64,000 bases of DNA from Streptomyces olivaceoviridis. Lineage in GTDB: Bacteria > Actinomycetota > Actinomycetes > Streptomycetales > Streptomycetaceae. The position numbers and the translations under genes are program-made. The stretch is taken from positions 85,993 to 149,992 of the forward strand of contig NZ_BMUI01000021.1 of the NCBI RefSeq assembly GCF_014650115.1. The letters run 5' to 3'. The notes beneath the pieces are model-generated. The model saw only the letters and a program-made list of their open reading frames with translations. It had not been told where the DNA came from and did no database searches. Numbering within the stretch: position 1 is the first letter of the stretch; each line of letters opens with the position of its first letter. Below are positions 39,971-48,033 of the stretch, in pieces.

Positions 39971-41047
39971 GTGAACGAAGTGCGCGAGGTCGAGGTCGTC
40001 GTCATCGGTGCCGGTCAGGCCGGTCTGGCCGCCGCCTATCACCTGCGGCGCACTGGCTTCGAGCCGGACCGCGACTTCGTCGTCCTCGACCACTCCCCCG
40101 GGCCGGGCGGCGCCTGGCAGTTCCGGTGGCCCTCGCTGACCTTCGGCAAGGTGCACGGGATGCACGCGCTGCCCGGCATGGAGCTGACCGACGCCGACCC
40201 GGCGCGGCCCTCGGCCGAGGTCGTCCGGGAGTACTTCGACCGGTACGAGCGCACCTTCGACCTGCGGGTGCGGCGGCCCGTGGATGTGCGCGCGGTGCGC
40301 GAGGGCTCCGGCGGGCGGCTGCTCGTGGAGACGTCCGACGGAACCTGGTCGACGCGGGCGCTGATCAACGCGACCGGCACCTGGGACCGCCCGTTCTGGC
40401 CGCGGTACCCCGGGCAGGAGACCTTCCGCGGCCGGCAGTTGCACACCGCGCAGTACGCCGGTCCGCAGGAGTTCGCCGGGCAGCGGGTCGTGGTCGTGGG
40501 CGGGGGCGCCTCGGGCACCCAGCATCTGCTGGAGCTGGCCCCGTACGCCGCCGCGACCACCTGGGTCACCCGGCGGCCCCCGGTCTTCCGCGAGGGCCCG
40601 TTCGACGAGGAGGCGGGGCGTGCGGCCGTCGCGCTGGTGGAGGAGCGGGTGCGTCAGGGGCTGCCGCCGCGCAGTGTGGTCTCGGTCACCGGGCTCCCGC
40701 TGAACGACGCCGTCCGGCAGGGCCTGGCGGAGGGGGTCCTGGACCGGCAGCCGATGTTCGACCGGATCACCCCGGACGGCGTGGCGTGGCGGGACGGTCG
40801 GCAGGTGCCCGCCGATGTGATTCTGTGGGCGACCGGGTTCCGGGCCGCGCTCGACCATCTCGCTCCGCTGAAGCTGCGCGAGCCGGGCGGCGGCATCCAG
40901 GTGGAGGGCACGCGCGCGGTCGCCGATCCGCGGATCCACCTCGTCGGCTACGGCCCCTCGGCCAGCACCGTCGGGGCCAACCGCGCCGGGCGCGCGGCCG
41001 TCCGGGACATCAGGCGGCTGCTCGCCGGGGAACCCGTCGCCGCGTGA
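39971..41047 (+). CDS. FAD/NAD(P)-dependent flavoprotein (monooxygenase-like) next to ssuCBA
   Basis: A 358-residue two-dinucleotide-binding flavoprotein. FAD motif GAGQAG is at residues 13-18 and a second motif GGGASG is near residue 178. ATGTWDRPFWPRYPGQ and ILWATGFRAAL are typical of the flavin-monooxygenase-like / thioredoxin-reductase-like group. It starts (GTG 39971) 42 bases after ssuA and is probably in the same operon. There it could act on imported organosulfur compounds or supply redox power. The usual FMNH2-dependent SsuD monooxygenase is not in the window. Function is inferred from position. Confidence 0.8.
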   Translation: MNEVREVEVVVIGAGQAGLAAAYHLRRTGFEPDRDFVVLDHSPGPGGAWQFRWPSLTFGKVHGMHALPGMELTDADPARPSAEVVREYFDRYERTFDLRVRRPVDVRAVREGSGGRLLVETSDGTWSTRALINATGTWDRPFWPRYPGQETFRGRQLHTAQYAGPQEFAGQRVVVVGGGASGTQHLLELAPYAAATTWVTRRPPVFREGPFDEEAGRAAVALVEERVRQGLPPRSVVSVTGLPLNDAVRQGLAEGVLDRQPMFDRITPDGVAWRDGRQVPADVILWATGFRAALDHLAPLKLREPGGGIQVEGTRAVADPRIHLVGYGPSASTVGANRAGRAAVRDIRRLLAGEPVAA

Positions 41048-41059
41048 CGTCCAGCCGGC

Positions 41060-41965
41060 TCAGCGGAGCGCGGGCTGGGAGTCGGCGGGCGCGGACGGAG
41101 GCGCCGGCGGGCCGTCACCGGTCGGCTGGGCCGTCCCCGCGTTCTGGTGGAGGGCTTGGAACTCGGCCACGTTCCGCAGGTGTGTGTTGTAGTCCGCGGT
41201 GAAGCGGGTTTCCCCCGGGGCGATCGTGACGAAGTACAGCCAGTCGCCCGGCGTCGGGTTGAGCGCGGCGCGCATCGCGTCCTCGCCGGGGTTGTCGATC
41301 GGCGTGGGCGGCAGACCCATGCGCTGGTGGGAGTTGTACGGGTTCTCCTCCTGGGTGTCGCTCTGGCTGGTGTCGGCGGTGTTGCGGTTCAGCGCGTAGT
41401 GGAGGGTCGAATCCATCTGAAGCGGCATTCCGCTGTTCAGCCGGTTGAAGATGACCCGGGCGACCTTGCCCATGTCCGCCTTCGTCGAGGCCTCCGCCTG
41501 GACGATGCTGGCGATGGTGACCGCCTGGTAGACGTTCATCGCGTTGCGCTGGGCCCCGGCCGCGACGGGTGCGCCGTTGAACTTCTGGTCCGCCGCGTCG
41601 ATCATCAGTTGCAGCATGGACTCGGGCGTCGCTCCCTTCCGGACGGGATATGTCGCCGGGAAGAGATAGCCCTCCGGGTTGCCCCCGGCCTCGTTCGGCA
41701 GCTTCAGGGAAGCCTTGCCGACGGCGGCGCGGGTGCTGCCCGGGGACAGCTCGAGGGCCTTGTCGATCGCGTCGTAGATCTGGCTCGCGCGCCAGCCCTC
41801 CGGGATGACCAGAGTGGCGGGCTTCGCCTGCTCACGGCCGGTTGCCAGCGTCAGCAGCGGCACCGCCACGGCGGTGCCGGCCATGACGGCGCCGGTCACG
41901 AGGACGGCGAGTCTGCCGCGGCGTGTCAGTCGGGTCCTGCTCCGTGACGGAGTGTTCGTCTGCAT
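41060..41965 (-). CDS. mltG: MltG-like endolytic murein transglycosylase
   Basis: A 301-residue membrane-anchored protein of the MltG/YceG family, which cleaves nascent glycan strands and ends their elongation. A basic N-terminus and one membrane helix (residues 15-40) lead into the periplasmic domain. Conserved blocks are ASIVQAEAS with the candidate catalytic Glu, VIFNRLNSGMPLQMDST, NPYNSHQRMGLPPTPIDNPG and WLYFVTI (separate pieces). ATG 41965 is chosen; a frame to 42004 has no better signal. It lacks the long N-terminal region of the main Streptomyces MltG and is probably a second, shorter paralogue. It follows the ABC exporter on the same strand after 63 bases. Confidence 0.85.
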   Translation of the reverse strand: MQTNTPSRSRTRLTRRGRLAVLVTGAVMAGTAVAVPLLTLATGREQAKPATLVIPEGWRASQIYDAIDKALELSPGSTRAAVGKASLKLPNEAGGNPEGYLFPATYPVRKGATPESMLQLMIDAADQKFNGAPVAAGAQRNAMNVYQAVTIASIVQAEASTKADMGKVARVIFNRLNSGMPLQMDSTLHYALNRNTADTSQSDTQEENPYNSHQRMGLPPTPIDNPGEDAMRAALNPTPGDWLYFVTIAPGETRFTADYNTHLRNVAEFQALHQNAGTAQPTGDGPPAPPSAPADSQPALR

Positions 41966-42028
41966 GCGGGCACGGTAATACGCATATCCTCGCAAACCCG
42001 GCATATATTCAGTTTGTCGGTCGCAGGT

Positions 42029-43834
42029 TCAGTTCGTCGTGGGTTGCAGTTGCGCGTCCCGGCGTACCAGGGCCGCGTACCGGCCGTCCCGCTCCAGGAG
42101 TTCCTCGTGCGTGCCCCGTTCGGCGACCCGGCCGGAGTCCAGCACCACGATCTGGTCGGCGCCGCGGATCGTGGACAGGCGGTGCGCGATGGTGATCGTC
42201 GTGCGGTCGGCCGACAGCGCGTCGATGGCCTCCTGGACGGCGGCTTCCGTGCGGGTGTCGAGCGCGCTCGTCGCCTCGTCCAGGATGAGGACCGGTGGGT
42301 CGCGCAGGATGGTGCGGGCTATCGCGAGGCGCTGCTTCTCACCACCGGAGAAGCGGTGGCCGCGTTCGCCGACGACGGTGTCGTAGCCGTCGGGCAGCGC
42401 CGCTATATGGTCGTGGATCTGGGCCGCCCTGGCCGCCGCGTGCAGCTCCTCGTCGCTGGCGTCGGGCTTGGCGAAGCGCAGGTTGTCGGCGACCGAGGCG
42501 TGGAAGAGGTACGTCTCCTGCGAGACCACGCCGACCGCTCGGGCGAGGGTGTCGAAGTCGAGGTCGCGGACGTCGACGCCGTCCAGGGTCACGCGGCCAC
42601 CGGTGACGTCGTACAGGCGGGGCACCAGGTAGCCGAGTGTGGACTTGCCGGCGCCGGTCGGGCCGACGACGGCGAGGCTGCCGCCGGCCGGCACGGTGAC
42701 GTCGACGCCGTCGAGGACGGGGCCGCCCTTGTCGTCGTAGCGGAACTCGACGTCCTCGAAGCGGACCTCGCCCTTGATCTGGTCGAGGTGGACCGGCCGC
42801 TCGCGCTCGGTGATGTCGACGGGCAGGTCCAGATACTCGAAGATGCGCTGGAAGAGCGCGAGCGAGGTCTGGATCTGCACTCCGGTCGCGAGCAGGCTCA
42901 CGGCCGGGCGGAACAGGCCCTGCTGGAGCGAGACGAAGGCGACGATCGTGCCGAGGGAGACCTCGGGGCCGCCGAACCGGAGGGCGAGGCCGGCGGTCCA
43001 GTAGATGACGGCGGGCATCGCGGCCATGACGATCGAGATCACGGCCATCCGCCAGCGCCCGGCCATGTTCGACCGCACTTCCAGGTCGACCAGGCCCTCG
43101 GACTCCTCCGCGAAGGACGCCGTCAGCGAGCCGGAGCGGCCCATCGTGCGGCCGAGCAGGATGCCGCTGACCGAGAGCGACTCGGTGACCGTGGCCGCCA
43201 TGGCGGCCATCTGCTTCTGCCGCTGGGTGGTGATCCTCTTGCGCTCCTTGCCGACGCGGCGGCTGATCCACACGAACACCGGCAGCAGGAGCAGGGAGAC
43301 GATCGTCAGCCGCCAGTCCAGGGCGACCATGGCGACGATCGTGGCGACCACACTGGTGACGTTGGACACCAGGGAGGTGGCGGTGGAGGTGACGGTGGCC
43401 TGCATGCCGCCGATGTCGTTGGCGATGCGGGACTGCACCTCGCCGGTGCGGGTGCGGGTGAAGAAGGCCAGCGACATGCGCTGGAGGCGGCCGTAGACCG
43501 CGGTACGCAGGTCGTGCATGACCCGCTGGCCGACGGTGGTCGAGATCAGGGTCTGCAACACGCCGAAGACGCCGCCGAGGACGGCGCTGAGGATCATGCC
43601 GAGCGCGAGCAGGCTCAGCAGGCCGGTGCGGCCCTGCGGGATCGCGACGTCGAGCGTCTCCCTCAGCAGGAACGGCGTGGCCACCGAGACCAGCGACGAG
43701 GCGCCGACGAGCAGGCCGACGACGGCCAGCCGCCCGCGGTAGGGACGGAACAGCCGCAGGATGCGGCGCACCTGCCGGGGCTGTTCGCCGGCGTCGGCAG
43801 GTGGAGTCCAGGAAGGTTCACGGTCGGGGTGCAT
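42029..43834 (-). CDS. ABC exporter, fused membrane and ATPase domains (homodimeric half-transporter)
   Basis: A 601-residue half-transporter. Six membrane helices (residues 35-320) precede an ATPase domain with Walker A GPTGAGKST, signature FSGGEKQRLAIAR, Walker B PVLILDEATSALD and H-loop IAHRLST. All motifs are canonical, so it can work as a homodimer. It resembles MsbA/Sav1866-type drug and lipid exporters. It is divergent from a MarR regulator whose operator covers the shared promoter, which suggests induction by a toxic substrate. mltG follows downstream on the same strand. Confidence 0.92.
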   Translation of the reverse strand: MHPDREPSWTPPADAGEQPRQVRRILRLFRPYRGRLAVVGLLVGASSLVSVATPFLLRETLDVAIPQGRTGLLSLLALGMILSAVLGGVFGVLQTLISTTVGQRVMHDLRTAVYGRLQRMSLAFFTRTRTGEVQSRIANDIGGMQATVTSTATSLVSNVTSVVATIVAMVALDWRLTIVSLLLLPVFVWISRRVGKERKRITTQRQKQMAAMAATVTESLSVSGILLGRTMGRSGSLTASFAEESEGLVDLEVRSNMAGRWRMAVISIVMAAMPAVIYWTAGLALRFGGPEVSLGTIVAFVSLQQGLFRPAVSLLATGVQIQTSLALFQRIFEYLDLPVDITERERPVHLDQIKGEVRFEDVEFRYDDKGGPVLDGVDVTVPAGGSLAVVGPTGAGKSTLGYLVPRLYDVTGGRVTLDGVDVRDLDFDTLARAVGVVSQETYLFHASVADNLRFAKPDASDEELHAAARAAQIHDHIAALPDGYDTVVGERGHRFSGGEKQRLAIARTILRDPPVLILDEATSALDTRTEAAVQEAIDALSADRTTITIAHRLSTIRGADQIVVLDSGRVAERGTHEELLERDGRYAALVRRDAQLQPTTN

Positions 43835-43900
43835 GGGCTCCTACGGGTGAGCGGGGCGCCGGCCAGAGGTCGGCCGACGACGGCGGAACGGATCGTAGCT

Positions 43901-43923
43901 CATTGTTACCTATACTCACAATG
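43901..43923. promoter_or_regulatory. CATTGT-11-ACAATG operator with TATACT -10 inside (MarR site)
   Basis: Exact 6-bp arms at 43901-43906 and 43918-43923 flank TATACT, a good -10 hexamer, in the 114-base spacer between the ABC exporter and MarR genes. A dimer bound here would block both promoters. Confidence 0.65.
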
Positions 43924-43948
43924 AACGGCATCCTGATATTGTTCCCGC

Positions 43949-44398
43949 ATGACCACCCCAGATCCCGAGGGCCTGCTCGCCGAGCAGTTGCTGCGGCTCA
44001 CCCGCCGGGTGCACCGCATCCAGAAGCGCCATCTGGAACAGCGCGACCTGGGCGTCACCCCGGCGCAGTCCCGGCTGCTGCGCACCCTCGCGCACTACGG
44101 CTCCCCGCCGCGCATGACGGACCTCGCCGAGCGCCTGGAGGTCGTGCCCCGCGCGGTGACGACCCTGGTGGACGGGCTGGAGGCCGGCGGCAAGGTGCGG
44201 CGGGTGCCGGATCCGGCGAACCGCCGCGCGACCCGGATCGAGCTGACGGACGAGGGGCGCGCGACCCTGGGCGAACTGCGCGGCGCCCGCCGCTCGGCGG
44301 CCGAGGAGATACTGGCGCCGCTGACGGAGAAGGAGCGCCGGGTGCTCGGCGTCCTGCTGGACACCCTGATCGACGGGGACGTCGCCCAGCGCTGCTGA
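43949..44398 (+). CDS. MarR-family transcriptional regulator
   Basis: A 149-residue MarR regulator with the winged helix (VTPAQSRLLRTLAHYG, MTDLAERLEVVPRAVTTLVDGLEAGGKVRR, DPANRRATRIELTDEGR, in pieces) and flanking dimerisation helices. It is divergent from the ABC exporter, the common arrangement for a repressor of an export pump released by the pump's substrate. ATG 43949 lies 25 bases from the operator and has no clear ribosome binding site, so a short-leader or leaderless message is likely. Confidence 0.9.
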   Translation: MTTPDPEGLLAEQLLRLTRRVHRIQKRHLEQRDLGVTPAQSRLLRTLAHYGSPPRMTDLAERLEVVPRAVTTLVDGLEAGGKVRRVPDPANRRATRIELTDEGRATLGELRGARRSAAEEILAPLTEKERRVLGVLLDTLIDGDVAQRC

Positions 44399-44498
44399 AC
44401 GGCGACGGCCCCTTGCCCGCCTCCGGCGCGACGGTGGCCCCCCGTCCAGCCCGGCCCTGCGGCCAGGCCCACGGGGGACGCGTCCCGCACCACGGGGC

Positions 44499-46109
44499 TC
44501 AGCAGCGGCTGCGGTCCTCCGTCAGCACCCCCTGAACCGTGGTCAGCGAACGGTCGTAGCAGCTGTCCGAGCCGAGGAGCCGGTAGTGCTCGGCCGATGT
44601 GCCGACCGCGTGCCGCTGGTCGCGCGGGACGTCGACCGTGTACGTGGCGTCGCCGCTGTAGGTGTCGTCCAGCCGTGACCACGCGGTGCGCCGGCCGCCT
44701 TCGCGTGTCACCGACGACGCCCGGTCGCCGAGGGTCAGCACGGTGCGCAGCCGGTCGTCCGCGCCCAGTGTCGTGGCGCCGTTCATGGTGTACGTCCGGT
44801 GCGTGCGGGTCGTCCGCGCGGGGCCGCGGCCGGAGACACCGACCGCCTCGTCATCGGTCCAGGTCGCGTCGAGCCCGTCCACCGCCTCGCCGTCGGTCCA
44901 CCGGTGGACGGAGGTGTGGGCGAGCGTCCGGGTGACCGTGGTGGTCACACGGCCGTGCGAGGTGTCCAGGTAACCCGAGACGGTGAGCCGGTGCCCTGCC
45001 TCGGTGCGTACGCGGTTCTCCGTACCGGTGGTGAAGGTGGAGGAGTCGGCGAGGTCGGTCGCCCTGTCCTCGGTGAGCGCGCCCGGCACATGGGCGCGGT
45101 GCGCGTCCTGCCAGACGAGCACGTTCACCGGCGCGCTCCAGCCCGACTGGCCCGCGGGCACGCCGAGGACGGACACCTCTACGCGGTGCGGGCGGCCGTC
45201 GTTGAGGAGGCCGGCGAAGGGCGTGAGGTCGTACTCGATCGGCCGCACGTCGAAGGCGCGCGGGGCCGGGACGACGTACCAGAGGAAGGGGTTGGACCAG
45301 CCGCCCGTCCAGACGTTCGGGAACGGCGCCGCGATACCGGCGAGCCGGCCGTCGACGCTGATCCGCACCTCGCGGTACGGGCCGCGGTCGGCCTTGCACG
45401 AGTACGGCGCCGGGTCGGCGACGGTCAGGTACCAGAACTCCTCGCAGCCACCGCCGGAACCGGTCGCGTACACCTCGGCGACGACGCGTTCGCTGTTGCG
45501 CGGGGTGGTGAGGGTCGTACCGGCGGGCGTGCCGGCGAGGGTGAGGACGCGGTCGGGGGCGGGAGCCGTGGGGCGTCCCGCGTAGAAGGTCAGCGTGACG
45601 TGGACGTCGATGACACCGGTGTAGGTGTCGTCCACGACGTTGCCGATCAGCATCTCGACGTCCTGGGCGGTCCGGAAGGTGTCGCTGTAACGGGTGACGT
45701 CCGTCTCGACGTGCCACGCGATGCCGTCGGGCGAGGGCTCCGGCGTGGAGGTCCGCAGGATCTCGACACCGCCGACGTGCAGATAGCCCAGCCGGTCGTA
45801 CTGACGGCCCCTTACCTCGCCATCGAGGCGCAGGACCACCTTGCTCCAGCGGTCGCCGCAGCCCTTCGGGGGTGTGTAGGCGCCGCGGTACGGCGTGAAG
45901 TCGCGGAACCGGGCGTCGGCGAGAGTGACCTGGCAGGACTTGGTGTGCGGCCGGTCGACGGGCGGCGCCGCGGTCACCGGGTCGTGCCAGTCGGTGCCGA
46001 ACTCGGCGGGTACGTCGGCCGCTTGGGCCGCCGGGGTTCCCGTGCCGAAGAGCGCGCTCACCACGAGGGTCGCCCCGGCGAGCATGGACATGACGATCCG
46101 TCTTCTCAT
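44499..46109 (-). CDS. Secreted PNGase-A-like peptide-N-glycosidase family protein
   Basis: A 536-residue exported protein. The signal peptide (residues 1-32) ends AAQAA. The mature part resembles the plant/fungal PNGase A family (PF12222), with WSKVVLRLDGEVRGRQYDRLG, VGGVEILRTSTPEP, WHVETDVTRYS, FPNVWTGGWSNPFLWYVVP and RPIEYDLTPFAG (separate blocks). Such enzymes remove N-glycans from glycoproteins. The start ATG 46109 lacks a strong ribosome binding site. It is divergent from a secreted M1 peptidase, which could attack the deglycosylated protein. Activity in bacteria is little studied. Confidence 0.8.
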   Translation of the reverse strand: MRRRIVMSMLAGATLVVSALFGTGTPAAQAADVPAEFGTDWHDPVTAAPPVDRPHTKSCQVTLADARFRDFTPYRGAYTPPKGCGDRWSKVVLRLDGEVRGRQYDRLGYLHVGGVEILRTSTPEPSPDGIAWHVETDVTRYSDTFRTAQDVEMLIGNVVDDTYTGVIDVHVTLTFYAGRPTAPAPDRVLTLAGTPAGTTLTTPRNSERVVAEVYATGSGGGCEEFWYLTVADPAPYSCKADRGPYREVRISVDGRLAGIAAPFPNVWTGGWSNPFLWYVVPAPRAFDVRPIEYDLTPFAGLLNDGRPHRVEVSVLGVPAGQSGWSAPVNVLVWQDAHRAHVPGALTEDRATDLADSSTFTTGTENRVRTEAGHRLTVSGYLDTSHGRVTTTVTRTLAHTSVHRWTDGEAVDGLDATWTDDEAVGVSGRGPARTTRTHRTYTMNGATTLGADDRLRTVLTLGDRASSVTREGGRRTAWSRLDDTYSGDATYTVDVPRDQRHAVGTSAEHYRLLGSDSCYDRSLTTVQGVLTEDRSRC

Positions 46110-46257
46110 GGCCGGTGTTCTACGGGCAGACGGGCCGCCCCGCAATGACGCCTCGGACAGGCCGACGCGATGAGGCCGGTCGCCGCACAGGCTCGGGCGG
46201 GCACCCACCGAAGGAACATTTAGTGATATAAGCGGATCTTACTGGCATAGTGCGGAC

Positions 46258-47835
46258 ATGGAGATCACCAAGGGGCCGGGCAAGGAATCCGCACATGAGG
46301 AATCCCGGCGCACACGCCCCCGTCATGTCCTCCGCACCCGTCGCGCGGCCCTGATCCTCGCCCTGGCCGGAGCGGGTGCGTTGACGGGTACCGCCGTCTG
46401 CGCCGGCATGCTCCCGCACGGATCCGACGGCTCACCGGCCCCCGGTCCGGCCGCCTCGTCGGGCCCGCCCCCGACCCCCGGTGCACCGGGTATCGGCGAC
46501 CCGCTCATGCCGCTCGCCGGCAACGGCGGCTACACCGTCCGCCGTTACACCCTCGACTTCGACTGGCGGGCCCCCCGCACTCCGTTCGAGGCCGGCGCCA
46601 CCATCAGCGCCACCGCGACACAGGCCCTGTCCCGCTTCGACCTGGACTTCGCGGGCAACGCGCTGCACCGCGTCACCGTCGACGCGGTGCCCGCCACCGC
46701 GCGACGCGACGGCGACGAACTCGTCGTCACTCCCGTGCGACCGATCCCGCGCGGCAGCACGTTCACCGTCCGCGTCACCTACACCGCCGACCCGACGCAG
46801 GGACGGCACCGCGACGACGCGATCCAGGACTACGGCTGGGTGCCCACCGCCGACGGCACCGTGGTCTGCGCGCAGCCGGACGGCGCCCGCATGATCTTCC
46901 CGGCCAACGACCACCCGAGCCTGCGGGCACCGGTCACGTTCCACATCACCACCCCGCCGGGGCTCAGCGCGGTGGCCAACGGCCGGCTCGTCGGCACCGT
47001 CCGGCGGCCCGACGGCCGGACCCGGTGGACGTACGACTCCGAGCATCCCCTCGCGGCGCAGCTGGTCCAGCTGGCGATCGGGAGGTTCACCTTCGTCGAC
47101 AGCAGCGGCCCGCGCGGGCTGCCCGTCCGGGACGTGGTCCCGGACGACCTGGTCACCGACACCGAGGAGTACCGCTCGCTCACCCCGGACCATCTGGCCT
47201 GGCTGGAACGGCGGCTCGGCCCGTACCCGTTCCGCCGCTACGGCGTGCTGGTCGGGGACACCGATCTGCCGGTGGCGCTGGAGACCCAGTCGCTCTCCGT
47301 CCTGCCGCGGGAGGACCTGCTGGGCGACCGGGTCGAGGCCGAACGCAACCTCGTCCACGAGCTGACCCACCATTGGACGGGCGACAGCGTCGCCATCCTG
47401 CGCTGGTCCGACCTGTGGCTGAGCGAGGGTCACGCCCGTTTCTACGAACGCCTGTACTCCGACGAGCACGGCGGCGTGAGCCTGGAGTCGGTGATGCGGT
47501 CGGCGTACGAGCAGCACGACCAGTGGCGGCACGACGAGGGGGCACCCGCCGAGCCCGGCGAGGCGACGCTGTTCAAGGTGATGCGGTACGACGGCTCGGC
47601 GCTGGTGCTGTTCGCGCTGCGGGAGAAGGTCGGCGCGGAGACCTTCGAGAGGATCGAGCGTGCCTGGGTGACCGAGTACCGGGGCCGTACGGCGGGCACC
47701 CGGGACTTCATCGCCCTGGCCTCCCGGGTCGCCGGCGAGGACCTGACACCGTTTCTGCATCCGTGGCTGTACGGCGCGCACACCCCGCCCATGCCCGGCC
47801 ACCCCGACTGGCGGGTGGACCCGGTCGAGGACTGA
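46258..47835 (+). CDS. Secreted M1-family zinc metallopeptidase with altered GAMEN motif
   Basis: A 525-residue exported aminopeptidase-like enzyme. A basic N-terminus and one hydrophobic segment (residues 28-50) form a signal or anchor. The zinc motif HELTHH (His367, Glu368, His371) pairs with Glu390 in LSEGHA, the M1 spacing HEXXH-X18-E. The substrate-side GAMEN motif is replaced by PVALETQ; the Glu that binds the free amino terminus may be kept. It is short for M1 (usually about 600-900), lacking the C-terminal superhelical domain. It is divergent from the PNGase-A-like gene. No dedicated operator is visible. Confidence 0.88.
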   Translation: MEITKGPGKESAHEESRRTRPRHVLRTRRAALILALAGAGALTGTAVCAGMLPHGSDGSPAPGPAASSGPPPTPGAPGIGDPLMPLAGNGGYTVRRYTLDFDWRAPRTPFEAGATISATATQALSRFDLDFAGNALHRVTVDAVPATARRDGDELVVTPVRPIPRGSTFTVRVTYTADPTQGRHRDDAIQDYGWVPTADGTVVCAQPDGARMIFPANDHPSLRAPVTFHITTPPGLSAVANGRLVGTVRRPDGRTRWTYDSEHPLAAQLVQLAIGRFTFVDSSGPRGLPVRDVVPDDLVTDTEEYRSLTPDHLAWLERRLGPYPFRRYGVLVGDTDLPVALETQSLSVLPREDLLGDRVEAERNLVHELTHHWTGDSVAILRWSDLWLSEGHARFYERLYSDEHGGVSLESVMRSAYEQHDQWRHDEGAPAEPGEATLFKVMRYDGSALVLFALREKVGAETFERIERAWVTEYRGRTAGTRDFIALASRVAGEDLTPFLHPWLYGAHTPPMPGHPDWRVDPVED

Positions 47836-48033
47836 GCCGCGCCCGGTTCGCCCGTGGTCGCCCCAGGCAGCCGAGTCACTGCCGCCGACCGGGTGGCCTA
47901 GGCCGGACCGCTGGTCCACCCCGGTGACGTTCGCCACGACACGGCGCCCGAAGCACGGAAACGTACGAGGGGTGGCGTTACGGGCAACTCCTTTGTCCTG
48001 GTGCGATCGAGCGTGGTTGGGAGAGCCTCTGCG

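Noticed and set aside
47836..48033. c-di-AMP (ydaO) riboswitch ahead of the secreted amidase
   Set aside because: Such riboswitches are known before Streptomyces wall hydrolases, but I could not find the conserved core blocks in these 198 bases.
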